Source of the DNA: Scleroderma bovista
Taxonomy: Eukaryota; Basidiomycota; Agaricomycetes; Boletales; Sclerodermataceae
NCBI GenBank assembly: GCA_037178675.1
Contig: JAYMGJ010000325.1
Span: 62,001 to 126,000, forward strand
DNA length: 64,000 bases
Direction of reading: 5' to 3'
The notes under the pieces were generated by a model. The model was not told the DNA's origin. It searched no databases and was given only the letters and a program-made list of their open reading frames with translations. Each line of letters opens with the position of its first letter. Within the stretch, counting starts at the first letter, position 1. Shown here one piece after another: positions 35,520 to 50,708 of this stretch. A program made the position numbers and the translations under genes.

Positions 35520-36652
35520 ATGATGGTATCCCACACACCCCACCGGACGCCTTTGAGACGGATATCGCAAGGATCGCTGTTTGCTCTCTCCCGTTCGGAG
35601 CAGAACCCTGATGCCCCACACGGTCTCGGGTTCCTTGAACCCGTCATGTCCGAGTTGGTTGACGAAGCAGAGGCTCTCCAAGCGAACGTAGAAGGACTCC
35701 GGAGCCTGAGCCAGTCTCTCAAGACTTTCAATGAATGCTTCGCAAGTCTTCTGTACGTGATGGACATGAATGCATTGACTACGGACTGGCCGCAGGTTTG
35801 TTGGATTTGCGAAGACACCCCCGGCGCGCTAACGGTTATGCCCAGGCTCCCACTGATGCGTCTTTCCGACTAGCACGAAGAAGAGCTGGTGTGTGTCAAA
35901 AACTATTGGGTTCATACGGTAGTTCGCTAATTCGCCGCTTAATGTAGAGGAGAATGCTCGTTTAGCAGCGGAGGCTGCCTTGAAAGCTGCGCAGGAGGCT
36001 GCACCTCCACTTCGGTCAGAAGATGAAATGGACAGAACGACATATATCGAGAACGCGGATTATGAAACAACGTTTGCAACCACCGCCAATGTCACCACCA
36101 TGTCGACAACTACCACAACGAAACCACCAGCCAAAACAAAGAAGAAAGTCAAGCCTAAACTCTCCGCCAAAGAGAAGAAGGAAAGATCAGTGAGTGTGCT
36201 TCAAGTCTTGAGAACAACTAGTATTGACAAGTGACAAGATGACAATCGAGAAACTCATTTCTTGCCTCCCTCTAGAGTTTCGTGGTAGTGACGCGGTATG
36301 TGTATCAAGCTATGGGTTTGGAAAAGAGCGTCTACATATCCTTTAGAATCTACGCCGCAATATGGAATCCATCATAGAAGCGATGATGGATAGTGCAGGC
36401 CGAGGCGTAAAACGTGTGTACATCGAAAGTCGCTAGGCATAGTGTTCATTGTTTTGCAGTCATTGAGTTGATAGCTCCTCCTGACCTCACCCAGGCTCGA
36501 GTGAACAAGTGCCTCATTGCTCTTGTGAACAGGAAGCTGGTACAGAAGGACAGTTCTACGGTACGTCCTGCAGAGCGCTCGAATTCTTGTTTGATCAACT
36601 TAACGTTCATGAACAGGGCACTGTACTCTATCATTGGCATGGTCTCTCGTGA
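35520..36652 (+). CDS. DAM1: DASH complex subunit Dam1 with an extra C-terminal, winged-helix-like domain
   Basis: Seven exons (35520-35795, 35846-35888, 35948-36189, 36239-36295, 36347-36413, 36460-36560, 36617-36652), about 273 aa, all phases consistent. The N-terminus is Dam1: TPLRRISQGSLFALSR, LGFLEPVMSELVDEAEALQA, SLSQSLKTFNECFASLLYVM and ALTTDWPQAPTDASFRLARR. Dam1 is part of the outer-kinetochore ring that couples chromosomes to microtubule ends. An Ala/Glu helix, a Thr-run and a Lys-rich linker (PPAKTKKKVKPKLSAKEKKE) follow. The C-terminal domain contains MTIEKLISCLPLEFRGSDA, GRGVKLIELIAPPDLTQARV then NKCLIALVNRKLVQKDSSTG and TVLYHW. The helix-helix-helix-wing pattern ending in xLxHW resembles Z-alpha-type winged helices (my inference). 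The gene converges on SEC23 with 386 bp between stops. Confidence 0.88.
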
Positions 36653-37038
36653 AGCCATTGGGTGCAACATTACTACACTTCTTTACTTTTTATACCACAC
36701 ATTCGAGTGCACTGGTGGGCATGGGCTTGTTGCAAGAAGATGTCTAGAATCTTTGAGGCTATTGGTTGCAGGAACTCATGGACAATATCTAACTAATTGG
36801 CTAGTGAGTGGTCACATGTCGTATCCTCCTCCACAGCACTACAAGTCCAGGTCGTCCGCAATTTGACGTGCTAATTGATAGCACGCAAGAATCCACTGCA
36901 ATTGATGCATCCACACTACTAAATTCGCTCGATATAATTCCAAGAGGTAAGGATTTAAGCACAAAAATGTGACAAGACAAAGAAAACAGCCAGTGAGGAT
37001 AACTTCTATCTGCTAAGGATCTCAAAAATGAATCCAAG
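36653..37038. other. Convergent 3' intergenic region, DAM1/SEC23
   Basis: About 0.39 kb between the two stop codons. No gene seen; it presumably holds both 3' UTRs. Confidence 0.55.
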
Positions 37039-39835
<2,797 letters not shown>

Positions 39836-40040
39836 GATTCAATACGAGCTTCTTTGCCTGTCGTATTGCAAGAACCCAGTTTGCAAGAACCAGAAACTTA
39901 CGAGTAACGATTGAGTAACGACGTGTCTTTTGGAGAGGGACTTGTCTGACAAACAAAGTAAAACAGTCTAGTTTGTAGTACGTGTCCTATTGGGATTAGT
40001 TAACTTGTTTACTAGGTACGTGTACATTCTTCGAGGGCGA

Positions 40041-41080
40041 TGCTAATGGGTGTCGGTCTGTGTCGGTCCAATCTATTCCTGCGATTGCTGTGACCTCCAT
40101 CCTATCGTTTTTGTAATCAGTTATGGGCGGATTCGCTTCATGGCTGCGCATCACAACAGCATGCACAGAGACTACTTGCCAATGATCAAGACTTGATCAA
40201 TGTCCTTGGTTACCCACCTATTCCTACCTTGGATGGCCAGCGTCTCTTATTCAGGCTGTACGGCTCGTTGAGCTTAAGGGGGACTATATCTACCCATCGA
40301 ATGCAGCTCCAGCTCCTCAATTTCTGTATACGACATCCCCTCAGAGCTCCGATTCCACATGTCTCCTGGTTCGATCGATCGTCAACAGGTGGTCGTACCG
40401 CAAAGGTCCCCAGACGCGCTAGTGGCGGAGACACATTCGATATTTTTGGAACCGTATGTGTGAGCAAAATTGTATGATCGCACAAGAATCCAGAGACTTA
40501 AAGCAAATTTAAGCGCAAGGTCCGCGTCCGAGGACCAACCAGTAGAACTTACACCATCCACAACAACTGCCACTTTTTCAACACCAGAGCCTGCTCACAT
40601 CCAGTTTACTGGCATAGAACGGTGAGCTATACTAAAAGTAGCTGTTATTAGTCGTCGGAATGCTCACAGCCAATTGTTTCCTGTTAATTCAGCCACAATC
40701 CCCCGCGCTTTATATTTTATCCCATAAGCTGGGACGAACCGGACAACCTGCTTATGGCCGCGGAGATCGACCAACCCTTGAGCAACCTCAACACCTCATT
40801 CGGGCAATTAGCTATCCGGCATGATGACCTGTCGGATCCGCTATCCGCTGTGATGTGTGTGGAGGATGATCCATTTGACTCGATCGATCACTGGAGACAA
40901 AGTGTCGTGAATTGCAACAACCCCTGGTATGGACCTTTCGAGTTGGTATCGTTTCTGGACGAGTGCGGGAGATCACACGGCGCTCCTTCAGAAATGAGTG
41001 ATTCCGAACTTAACTTGTCTCGTATAATGGACAGAAGACCACGACGAATAAAGACTCGGCCCAAGTCCTTACCAGCCTGA
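40041..41080 (+). CDS. Multi-exon orphan protein
   Basis: Three 3' exons are well supported by mutually consistent phases: 40279-40453, 40520-40621 and 40693-41080. They encode SVYDIPSELRFHMSPGSIDR, SIFLEPSASEDQPVEL, TTATFSTPEPAHIQFTGIER, HNPPRFIFYPISWDEPDNLL and then an acidic stretch, a compact block NNPWYGPFELVSFLDECGR and a basic end (RRPRRIKTRPKSLPA). Upstream, LLANDQDLINVLGYPPIPTL in another frame looks like an earlier exon, probably after an ATG near 40041, but its junctions (a 37- or 70-nt intron before 40279) are unclear. No known domain is recognised. The conserved-looking Trp/Pro-rich block suggests a real but unnamed family. Confidence 0.55.
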
Positions 41081-41288
41081 TATCTCGAGGGACAATTTAC
41101 ATGTGCATATGGACACAGAATGTGGTTGAGTTATGTAAAGAGAGTTGGGTACATATGTTAGAGTTGCACCAAATAGGTGCAAGTTACAGGACAGTACCAT
41201 AGTCTGGTCACTAGACTACCATTACCATTGTGTTTTTGTCAGGCACCAGGGAAAGACATCACACAGTAACACCTCATTGTTTACCTCA

Positions 41289-44200
41289 TCAAGTATCACT
41301 TACTACACAATAATCTACATTGCCATGTGCAGGGTTTCCAGCCCACTATGAGCTTGTCAGCAAAGTGAGGCATAGAACAATCAGCACTACTTACTGAAGG
41401 GAAAGGCTTAGCTGTGCCAGATGCACCAAAGACAGAAAAAGACAGGATGAAACTCATCACTTGTGCTCCCCCATCCAGAGCACCACCCAGGATGTAGTTG
41501 TACTTTCTGAACCAGCCTGGATGGTAGGACCGTAACCAAAACTGTGAAATGATTCCAACGAGAATGCTGCATGTGACTGTAGAGTTTACGCCAGATGACA
41601 GCCATGCAGAGAACTGAGTTGGATTAACAATATTAATGTGAAAAGGAAGCTCAGAGGACAACTCACCACGAATATGATGGGTAATATCACACTATCAACC
41701 TTAACCGGACCAATCCTTGGCCATCTCTGCGATATTTTGAGCAACACTTAGTCAAAGCCACTGGATCACGAACCCTCGAGATAAGCCAATGGATGATAGT
41801 TGCCGCCATACCAATCAACAAACTCAGTGGGACGATGAAATAGTCTCCAGCTGGGCCGTACAGCTCTTTAGCAAGTGACCATGTCACCGCATCGCTGTTC
41901 AAACTTTGGACCACTTGGCCACTCCATACATTCGTCCCAGTTGGACTGAGGATGGCATCTCGCTGTGCATTTACGACTGACACCATTATGACTTGCATGC
42001 ATGAAGTAAGGGAATTATTCCTATAAACCTAACTTGATGAGAACCTACCATAATTAACCACTGAGCCTGTACCAACAGTTAAATGTGGTTTCAAAGCTGT
42101 GCATTAATCGTGCGTACCCAGAACAGTGCCCCACAGCTGGGTAAGAAACATAACCTGTGGAGGGATCTTGAGGTATTGACCAATCTTGAGATCATTTGCA
42201 AGTCCGATAGACTGGTTAACAATGTCATGACTCCACATTGTAAACTGAGCTACCGTCATCAATTCGAAAATAGGAAAGAACGGTCATCCAGACACACATA
42301 GAGGTTAGCTATCGGACGCCCTGGGGTCATCGCGCTTCCAACCATCTTCATCAATTGATTCGTTGAGATGCCAGTTCCCATGCGTGCAACGAGTGTTTGG
42401 GAAAACGGCGTCACAAATGCTGGAGAAATGCACGTGAACATGTAGAAATTAATGAACGAACAATACAATACATCCAAGTAGCAGAGCGACGATGTAGGAA
42501 TACCAAGAAAGGGTCGTTTGTCCCTTGAAGATCACGGTGAGTCCTAAAATGAATGCATCAACACTGCCAAAAGGTATCATTGACTAGATTACTAACCACA
42601 GACGAACGACAGAATAAGGAGGCACAAATACCACCAGATTGGTACTTCTTTGTACTTTTGCATCGCCTGAAAAACATGTAGTAAAGTGCATACGTAGTAG
42701 AAGCAAACTTCCTCACCTTCCAATGTGGATCTTGCTGTCTTCCTAAGCGCGCATTTTTAAGCGTGTCTCTAAAGTATGGTCCCCAGAAGCACACGCAATG
42801 CGCAAATAAACCGCCGATCTAATCAGTCTCAATTAGCCTAATTCCACCATAAATATCAATGGCAGTACCCACAGCCAGGTTGTTTGAAATATTTGCCCAT
42901 ATCTGGGAGCCCGTCATGTGCGGCAGTCCAACTTCATTCAGGGCAGTCTGATTGAGTTGGAACATAGTTCCGAACACAGCCAATTGGTCGTACACTGATC
43001 CATTCGAAGAAAATATCGAGGTGGACAACATGGGGAAACTCTTGGACTGGTCGGACAGAGGTAAACCTATCAGTGTATTAGGAAGTAGGGGGTCAACTTA
43101 CGCTCCAAGCATTGGAATAATAGACGGTGGAAAGTATAATGTAACACAGTCCACACCCAACCCAGGCATTCGCTGGATAATTATCAGATGGCCCCATTAC
43201 TGTGGTTACAAGAATAACAAACCTTGCTGAGTTAATGGTAAACTCATAAAGACCCTCAATGGCTTACATTGAATATCATCAATTGTTACCAGGAAGAAGG
43301 CACTTACGATGTAATGTACTGCCAGTCGAACGAGAGGCTGAGTAAGCCCAGGCCCTCATTACTATCAGCACCACCAAACAGGTGCGTAAATACACCTTGG
43401 ACAGAAGGCGAAGCATGCTGTGAGGCGAGGCAAAAGATGCTGACGCCATTCAGGAGGGGGAAAATGTAGGATGGGATGATTTCCCAAAAAAACATGCCCA
43501 TAAAAGCTATCCAGAACACCTTCATTCGCTTGTGATTGGTCTCAGTGTCGAAGTGAAGCACTGCAACCACATTAAACATTAGTGTAACAAAGAATTATGT
43601 AAATGAAACCGACATTGAAAGGTCGAGACCGTCGGCAAGATCTGCATGAAGGAATCGGGATAATCACTTCTTCTGATAAAAGTAAGACTTACACTCCAGT
43701 ATACCATCTCACTGGGATACACGGTCAGTGGCCGGAGTAATCCGCATATACCGTATCTGCCAATGATAAGCAATATCTACAAATAATGATTCTGCGAGAG
43801 GCACTTCACCCGAAACAGGCAGTTGAAAACGTAGCAAGAATAACCGTGGTCGCTTGGACGTCAGTATCATAGTACAACTGTGGGACAACCAAGTTGGTTG
43901 ATCGGAGACATACGAGCCACCTTTGTCGGTACTCACGTGCTGGACAGCGAAATTAAGTACAGCAGTACTTCCGTACGATGCTGTAGATGCAACTAACGTT
44001 GCGATCACGTGCTGAGGTATTATGAGAAGGATGTTTGGGCACCTCTAATGGCGACTTACTTCCTTTATTCTAAACTCGCCAGGGTTTATGAATTCGAGTA
44101 AGGGACCAAACTTTGCAAAGCGAGTCCTCTCCACTGATTCGCGCCGAGGGAGAACCTTTGACCACGCCAGCCCCGCACTGTAAACAGATAGCAGAAGAAA

Positions 44201-44585
44201 TACAGTTGATACAGGAACCTGAACTGGTTTGAAAAGGTAGATCTATCATAAACTAGATGAACAGAATTGTTACCCCGCGAGTCGCAAACTGTCTTACCTG
44301 ACACAAGGTAGCTCCAAGACATGCAAAGACAGTGCCAATAAACAACGAGCGGAATGTCAAGGCAGGATCACCGTCGTCCCGTACATCTACCAGAAAGCGG
44401 GAGACATCATTTCCCGTTGTAATAACGGGTTCACCTTTGACATAAACTACGTCGTCCTCGTTACTTTCGTCTTCATCTAAGTCCGGGTAGTACTTTTCGG
44501 AGCCTTCCTTTCGCTTAATGTGAGAGACGGCACCACCAGGCGAAGGTGGGCCCCTCATTTCATTGAGGGAAGTGATAGCTTGCAT
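41289..44585 (-). CDS. Oligopeptide transporter (OPT family), copy A
   Basis: About 15 short exons from the ATG at 44585 to a TGA at 41289. The N-terminus is acidic and cytosolic, leading to VVYVKGEPVITTGNDVSRFL and VDVRDDGDPALTFRS, the OPT entry motif. Transmembrane segments follow: LFIGTVFACLGATLCQ, VPVSTVFLLLSVYSAGLAW, FINPGEFRIKEH (NPG motif), ATLVASTASYGSTAVLNFA, WEIIPSYIFPLLNGVSIFCL, SFDWQYITS, GGLFAHCVCFWGPYFR, ILSPTGTNVWSGQVVQSLNS, YFIVPLSLLIGMAATIIHWL and WLRSYHPGWFRKYNYILGGA. The end is FPSWAGNPAHGNVDYC after a last intron. OPTs carry small peptides (and in some cases glutathione or siderophore-like cargo) with protons across the plasma membrane. Its nearest relative is copy B at 46970-50260, in opposite orientation. 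No frame break seen. Confidence 0.88.
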
Positions 44586-46969
44586 GGAGCTGAGAGGGAT
44601 AGGCTGCGGCAGTAGCAAAGGACTCTTTATTTACGGTTGCGGAAAGGAATGGCCAAAATCACGCATGGGAGAAACCAAGCGGATGGAGCAAGAATCATGG
44701 TTACAAAGGGCATTGTTACGGGCAGAAGGCACCTCCGTGGTGAAAGGACTACGTGATTTGGTTTACTTACACTTTGGGGCAGTTCTGGTCCCGGTGCTTC
44801 TTCAAATCATCAGATGCAATTAAGGGCAGGAAGTTCTAGATTGACATACTAGGAGGCTTTGCCCGCTAGCAAAGACGAAAGATGCACGGTGCAGGCGCAG
44901 TCGTAACACGGCCCGGGACAGTAAAAAAATGAGCACAAGAACGGTGCTCCTATACATCTCTTCTAAGAAAACATATATTGATTCGATAGAAACGACTCTG
45001 TGAGCAAGTTCCTGTTACTAGAGGCGCGTAGTGTAGCGCGTCGATGATGCTATGTAGTGGCGCCATTGTCGACGACAGTGTAGCTGCTGGTGGTGTCAGT
45101 CAACATTAATAATTGTCGTTGTCCTCACTGCGGCGGTTGATGTTACCGGTGGTAGAATCAGTGCTAGCGTTTGGTCATGGACATTGCAGGTGGTGGGGTG
45201 GTCGTGGACTTGGCGTCAATGATGTTGGGTGTTACTGCTGGTGGGTGCGGTGGTTGTTGATGATCGATGATACGTGGTGATTGTCGTCGACTGCAACGAG
45301 AACTCGGGTACAAACGTAGGTACAAATCACCGCACTCACCCAATGATTTTGATGCTCATCCAGAGGGTCTGCCTACACTGTGCACGTTACTTGTTCAATG
45401 ATGCACAGCTCGGTTTGGCCTTAAACCCTTTATTTAGGCACTGTGATTCCGTTACTAGTCTCCTGAGTTCGTCAGTGTCTTCCTCAGCGGCTTGTTCTAA
45501 CCAATCAATCCTTTTGGCAGGGGTAAATTAATATAAACGCGACTCGGGAGTCGGCATCCACCCAATATGTCTCACCGTCCCATCGCTGTGTCCAATCTTC
45601 CGTGTCATCTCCCTTCATCCTTTGCTTGGCCATTTCTTCTTTTGTCTATTGCAGTCGAACTTGGCAGCCAGTGACCGACAACAACAACTTGAATAACCCT
45701 CAATCTCAACTACCATCACCTCAACACCGACTGCGGCCAGTGCAGCTACGATTGCCATGACCATGACCATCTCAATGCAACGACGATAATAACTATGATA
45801 CGACCTTCGTCTGTGAGGCCAGCAACTTCCGACCTTGACCACAACCTGACAAACAAACTGCAGGACAGCACTGACGCTGCTGGCCAGCCAATTCTGCCGC
45901 AGCGACAGACAACCTGCTGCTGCATCAGACAATGGCGACGACGACGAGTCGACAACTTTAGTGCCGTTCTCTTGACTCTTAATTAACAGTACTACCCTGA
46001 AGTACTTGAAGCCCAAGCTGGATGCTATGACTTCAAAGGCACCAACACAGCAGACATCGGCTGTAGCATCATCACTTCCACTTTGCCAAGTAGGTAGTCT
46101 GACACTACTGGCTCTCTACTGACACCACTATCAATGAATGGTAAAGAGACTAACAGGCAACAATAATCTCCCAGCCATCATAGAGAACATATACTCGATC
46201 TCATGTATTCGGACGTATTGATCCAACAACTATACATCTACTTTATTCTTGGCAGCTCATGATAATACAATCATAACATATTGTAGTCGGACGCGTTACT
46301 TCGGGGATTGAACATAATTGAAACGGTACGAACAGGCCGCGGCCCGCGCGGCGCCAACTTATCTGCCACAAAACTATCAAATACCACTCCCGTTTGGAAC
46401 TGAGACTTACCGCTCATTGAGATGCTCGGGGGGCAATGAGAGTGCTCCGTCGAGTACAAGACCGTCCCGCTTGTTGCGTGTTCAGATAGACTGGAGCCTG
46501 GGATGCGCTATTGCTGATCAGAGCAACACCGTCGCGGCAAAGAACGTATTACGTGGCATTTCCGGTTAGTGACCTGATACATTTTCTTTGCATGTTCTTT
46601 AGGTGCATGCCATCTACGACGGCGCTACTATCTAACATCGGGAATTCAAGTGTGGCCATGAAGGCTCACTCCCAAACCAAATTGGCTGCAACGCGCTGTT
46701 GGCATGAGCATTTTACCAGCATGTTGAGGGTACGTTTACCTGCCAACACTCAATATATGTAAGTCCGAAATGAACTGTGATCCTTAGGGTCGGACCAGCA
46801 CGGACAAACCTTCGCGCCACGCAAGTTATTGTCGCTTGGACTGGTGTTGGCATTCGGGGATTGGTCGACGATCCGAGAAGTGGCAGGGGATGAGTAGGCA
46901 ACAGGAAGTACAAAGCTCGGCCTTGGAGGCGTACACCTTTCGCTATTTTCATATCCTATTCTCAGCGCT
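44586..46969. other. Intergenic region between divergent OPT genes with strand-biased low-complexity DNA
   Basis: 2.4 kb that should contain both OPT promoters. Left part (about 45040-45300) is rich in GTGGT/GTTG trinucleotide-like runs on the plus strand. The right part (about 45660-45960) is rich in the complementary CAAC/ACC runs. Between them is a TATAAACGCG stretch near 45531 and pyrimidine-rich DNA. Open frames here are short and low complexity; I do not support any as a gene. A retroelement remnant is possible but no LTR pair or polymerase motif is seen. Confidence 0.45.
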
Positions 46970-49900
46970 ATGCAAGCCGTCGCTTTCCTCAATTATCAGG
47001 AGAGCTCACTCTCGATAGGTTTTGAGGACGAGACCGTGCAAAAGGAGGCGTCACAAAGCTCCGAGAAAGTTTCTCAGGACTTGGATGGAGACACAAACAA
47101 CGAGAATGATGTGGTTTATGTCAAAGGTGAACCTGTCATCACATCAGGAAGTGATGTCTCTCGCTTTCTAGTGGATGTGCGGGACGACGGTGATCCTGCC
47201 TTGACGTTTCGCTCGCTCTGCATCGGAACTGTCTTCGCTTGTCTTGGAGCTGCCCTGTGTCAGGTGAGACTGTTATTTTCCATTTCTGCTTGTCTGATTC
47301 ATGATAGATCTACATATTCAAACCAGTTCAAGCCAGTGTGTCGACTGTGTTTCTCTTGTTGCTCAGTTATAGTGTGGGGGTGGCTTGGTCCAAGGTTCTC
47401 CCGCGGCGCGAGTTCGTCGAGGGGACTCAATTTAGCAAGTTTGGTCCTGTTATCGAATTCATAAACCCTGGAGAGTTTAGAATAAAGGAAGTAAGTCGCC
47501 ATTGGATGAGGATCAGGGCCCTTCTCACAGTGCTACAGCATGTGATTGCAACGCTGGTTGCGTCCACGGCATCCTTCGGAAATACTGCTGTTCTTAACTT
47601 CGCCGTCCAGCAAGTGAGTTTCGACAAAGATGGCTTGTCTGTCCCTTATCAGTTTTTCTGATCGTAACATAGCTGTACTACAACACTGACATCAAAGCGA
47701 TCACAGGTGTTCTTGCCACTTTTTCAACTGCCTGTTTCGGGTAAGCTCTCGCAGGATCATTGTTGGTAAATATACTTTATCATTGATAGATACGGTCTTT
47801 GTGGAATACTCCGCCCGCTAATCGTCTATCCCAGTGAGATGGTATATTGGGGGGTAAGTCGTACTATTGTCGGGGGAAGTGATTGCCTCAATACCTCTAC
47901 GCAGAGCTTGCCGACAGTTACTATTTTTCAATGTCCGTTTCGTCTAATTCTTCGCTATCCTGTTCTCTTATTTCGTTGCAGCGCTTCACTTCGATACTGC
48001 GATCAATTACAAGCGAACGAAACTGTTCTGGATGGCTTTTGTCGGCATGTTTCTATGGGAGATCATCCCATCCTACATTTTTCCGCTTCTCAATGGGTTC
48101 AGTGTCTTTTGTCTTGCTTCACAGCATGCTTCGCCTGATGTGCAAAGCATATTCACGAATTTGTTTGGTGGCGCTGATGGTAATGAGGGCCTGGGTTTAC
48201 TGAGCATCTCGTTCGATTGGCAATACATCACATCGTGGGTGCCTTGTCCTGGTTATAACTGATAATTTCAACGTGAACCCCTTCAGGACGTTCGTGAGTT
48301 TGCCATTAATCCAACAAGGTTTCGTCACTTTTGTAGGTCACCACTGTGATGCCAGCTAACAATCATCCAGGGAACTCCTGGGTTGGGTACGGACTGTGTT
48401 ACATCATCCTGTCCACGATCTACTATTCCAATGCTTGGAACGTAAGTTGGCCCATTACGGTCTAATGATGAGCTAAGCTCTCTTTGACCAGTCCAAGAAT
48501 TTCCCCATATTGTCCACCTCAATATTTTTTTCGAATGGATCAGTGTACGACCAATCATCTGTCTTCGGAACCACGTTCCAACTCAATCGGACTGCTCTGA
48601 GTGAAGTTGGACTGCCACACCTAACTGGCTCCAACGTGTGGGTCAATATTACAAACAATCTGGCTGTGAGTACTGTTATTGATTACCATGATGCAATGCT
48701 AATTGATGCTGATCAGATCGGTGGTTTGTTCGCGCATTGCGTATGCTTCTGGGGACCGTACTTTAGAGAGACGTTTAGAAATGCGTGCTCAAGAAGACAG
48801 CAAGATCTACATTGGAAAGTGAGGGTGTTTATATCTATTACACGCGTATTTCACTACGATTTACCCAGGTAATGCAAAAGTACAAGGAAGTGCCATTCTG
48901 GTGGTATTTGTGTCTCCTTGTTCTATCATTCGTCAGTGGCAAGTAATCTAGTTGTTGCTATTTTTTTTGATGACACTAATGCATTCATTTTAGGTCTCGT
49001 CGTGGTCTGCAAGGGAAAAACAACACTTTCTTGGTACTCCTACATTGTGGCCTTGATGCTTGGATGTATGATGCTGTCCGATCATTTGCTTCTAGATATT
49101 CACAGATATTTACTCAGCATTTGTGACACCGTTTTCGCTGACGCTCGTTGGTCGTGTGGGAAATGGCATTGCCACCAATCAATTGATGAAGATGGTTGGA
49201 GGCGCGATAGCCCCGGGCCGTCCGGTGGCCAACCTTTATGTGCGTGCCTGGACAATGGTTATTTACTGTTTTCAGCTTTAACGCCAGTATCTCAGTTTAC
49301 GATGTGGAGTCATGACATTATCGTGCAGTCCTACGGACTTGCAAATGATCTCAAGATCGGTCAATACCTCAAGGTCCCTCCGCGAGCCATGTTTCTCACC
49401 CAACTCTGGGGTACTGCTCTGGGTACGCATGATTAACGCACAGGCTTTGAAACCTCATTTAACCGCTTGTACAGGCGCAGTGGTGAACTATGGTGGGTTC
49501 TCATCAAGTTAGGTCTATACAGATAATTCCCTTACTTCCATGCATGCTAGTCATAATGGTGTCAGTCGTAAATTCACAACGAGACACCATCCTCAGCCCA
49601 ACTGGGACGAATGTGTGGAGTGGCCAAGTGGTCCAAACGTTGAACAGCAATGCAGTGACGTGGTCACTTGCTAAAGAGTTGTACGGCCCAGGTGGACAGT
49701 ACTTTATCGTGCCGTTGAGTCTCCTGATTGGGATGGCGGCAACTGTCATCCAGTGGCTTATCTCGAGGGTTCGTGATCCAATCGCCTCGCCTAAGTCTTA
49801 CTGAAATTTTCGTAGAGATGGCCAAGGATTGGTCCGGTTAAGGTTGATAGCGTGATATTACCCATCATATACACGGTGAGTTGTCCTCTGCTTTCTTTTC

Positions 49901-50260
49901 ACACTAATGTTAATCCAACTCAGTTCTCGGCATGGATGGCATCCGGTGTGACATCAACAGTCACATCTACTGTCCTCGTTGGGATCATCTCGCAGGTTTG
50001 GTTAAGATCGTACCATCCGGGCTGGTTCAAGAAGTACAACTATATCCTCGGCGGTGCTCTCGACGGCGGGGCGCAGGTGATGATTTTCATTTTGTCTTTT
50101 GCTGTCTTCGGTGCGTCTGGTGTACCCAGACCCTTCCCTTCCGTAAGCAGCAGTATGGTTCTCTACCTTACCTTGGCTAACGGGATGACGTTCATAGTGG
50201 GCAGGAAACCCTGCACGTGGCAACGTGGATTATTGTAACGGAAATAAACCCCTTTCTTAG
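46970..50260 (+). CDS. Oligopeptide transporter (OPT family), copy B
   Basis: Paralogue of copy A with matching exon layout. The start MQAVAFLNYQESSLSIGFED differs from copy A (MQAITSLNEMRGPPSPG), but the following DVVYVKGEPVITSGSDVSRF and VDVRDDGDPALTFRSLCIGT are nearly the same. Then come IYIFKPVQASVSTVFLLLLS, FINPGEFRIKE, ATLVASTASFGNTAVLNFAV, WEIIPSYIFPLLNGFSVFCL, GGLFAHCVCFWGPYFR, ILSPTGTNVWSGQVVQTLNS, FSAWMASGVTSTVTSTVLVG and a C-terminus WAGNPARGNVDYCNGNKPLS after a final intron. The second and later introns fall at equivalent points but have unrelated sequence, so the duplication is not very recent. Predicted plasma-membrane peptide/H+ symporter. Substrate cannot be told from sequence. 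Confidence 0.88.
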
Positions 50261-50708
50261 CCTAAAGCGAGGTGGTTACTGTACGACTTCCTTCCCTAAT
50301 CCTTGGTCAGAATAAATCTGTCTTTGGGGTTCTTTCATGGAGGTTGAAAAATTTGCATAGAACAGCTCAGGTACAAACAGATGTATATGCCCTGGCGCAG
50401 CCCGCAGTGAGAAAAAGCCAAGTGAGAGGTGAACGAAGATGGAAAGGATGCGGGGATGAGACGGCGTGAGAGTGCGACTCGTTTATATTTACCCCAAATT
50501 CTCCCTGGTAAAAGGATGGAGTGGTCGTGCCATAACTTAGATCTTGTTTGGCTTATAGCCAAGAAGTAGGATGGTATATGTATATTCGTTCCAATCTCGA
50601 GACGTCCACATTGCCAGGGATGTTGAGAGCACTTCTGCTGGCAGTCACAAGGACAGGAGTAAAAACATTGACGAAAACTATCCAGTGAGTTAAAAATAAA
50701 TGGCTACT
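50261..50708. other. Convergent intergenic region, OPT copy B/Spf1
   Basis: About 0.45 kb between two stop codons. No gene or notable element recognised. Confidence 0.55.

Noticed and set aside
45615..46016. 133-codon minus-strand frame rich in Val, Cys and Ser
   Set aside because: Produced by CAAC-type low-complexity DNA; all three frames look equally repetitive and no conserved protein is visible.
45290..46100. Possible LTR-retrotransposon leader (TATAAACGCG, then CAACAACAAC)
   Set aside because: No paired LTRs, no primer-binding site I can confirm and no gag or polymerase motifs nearby.
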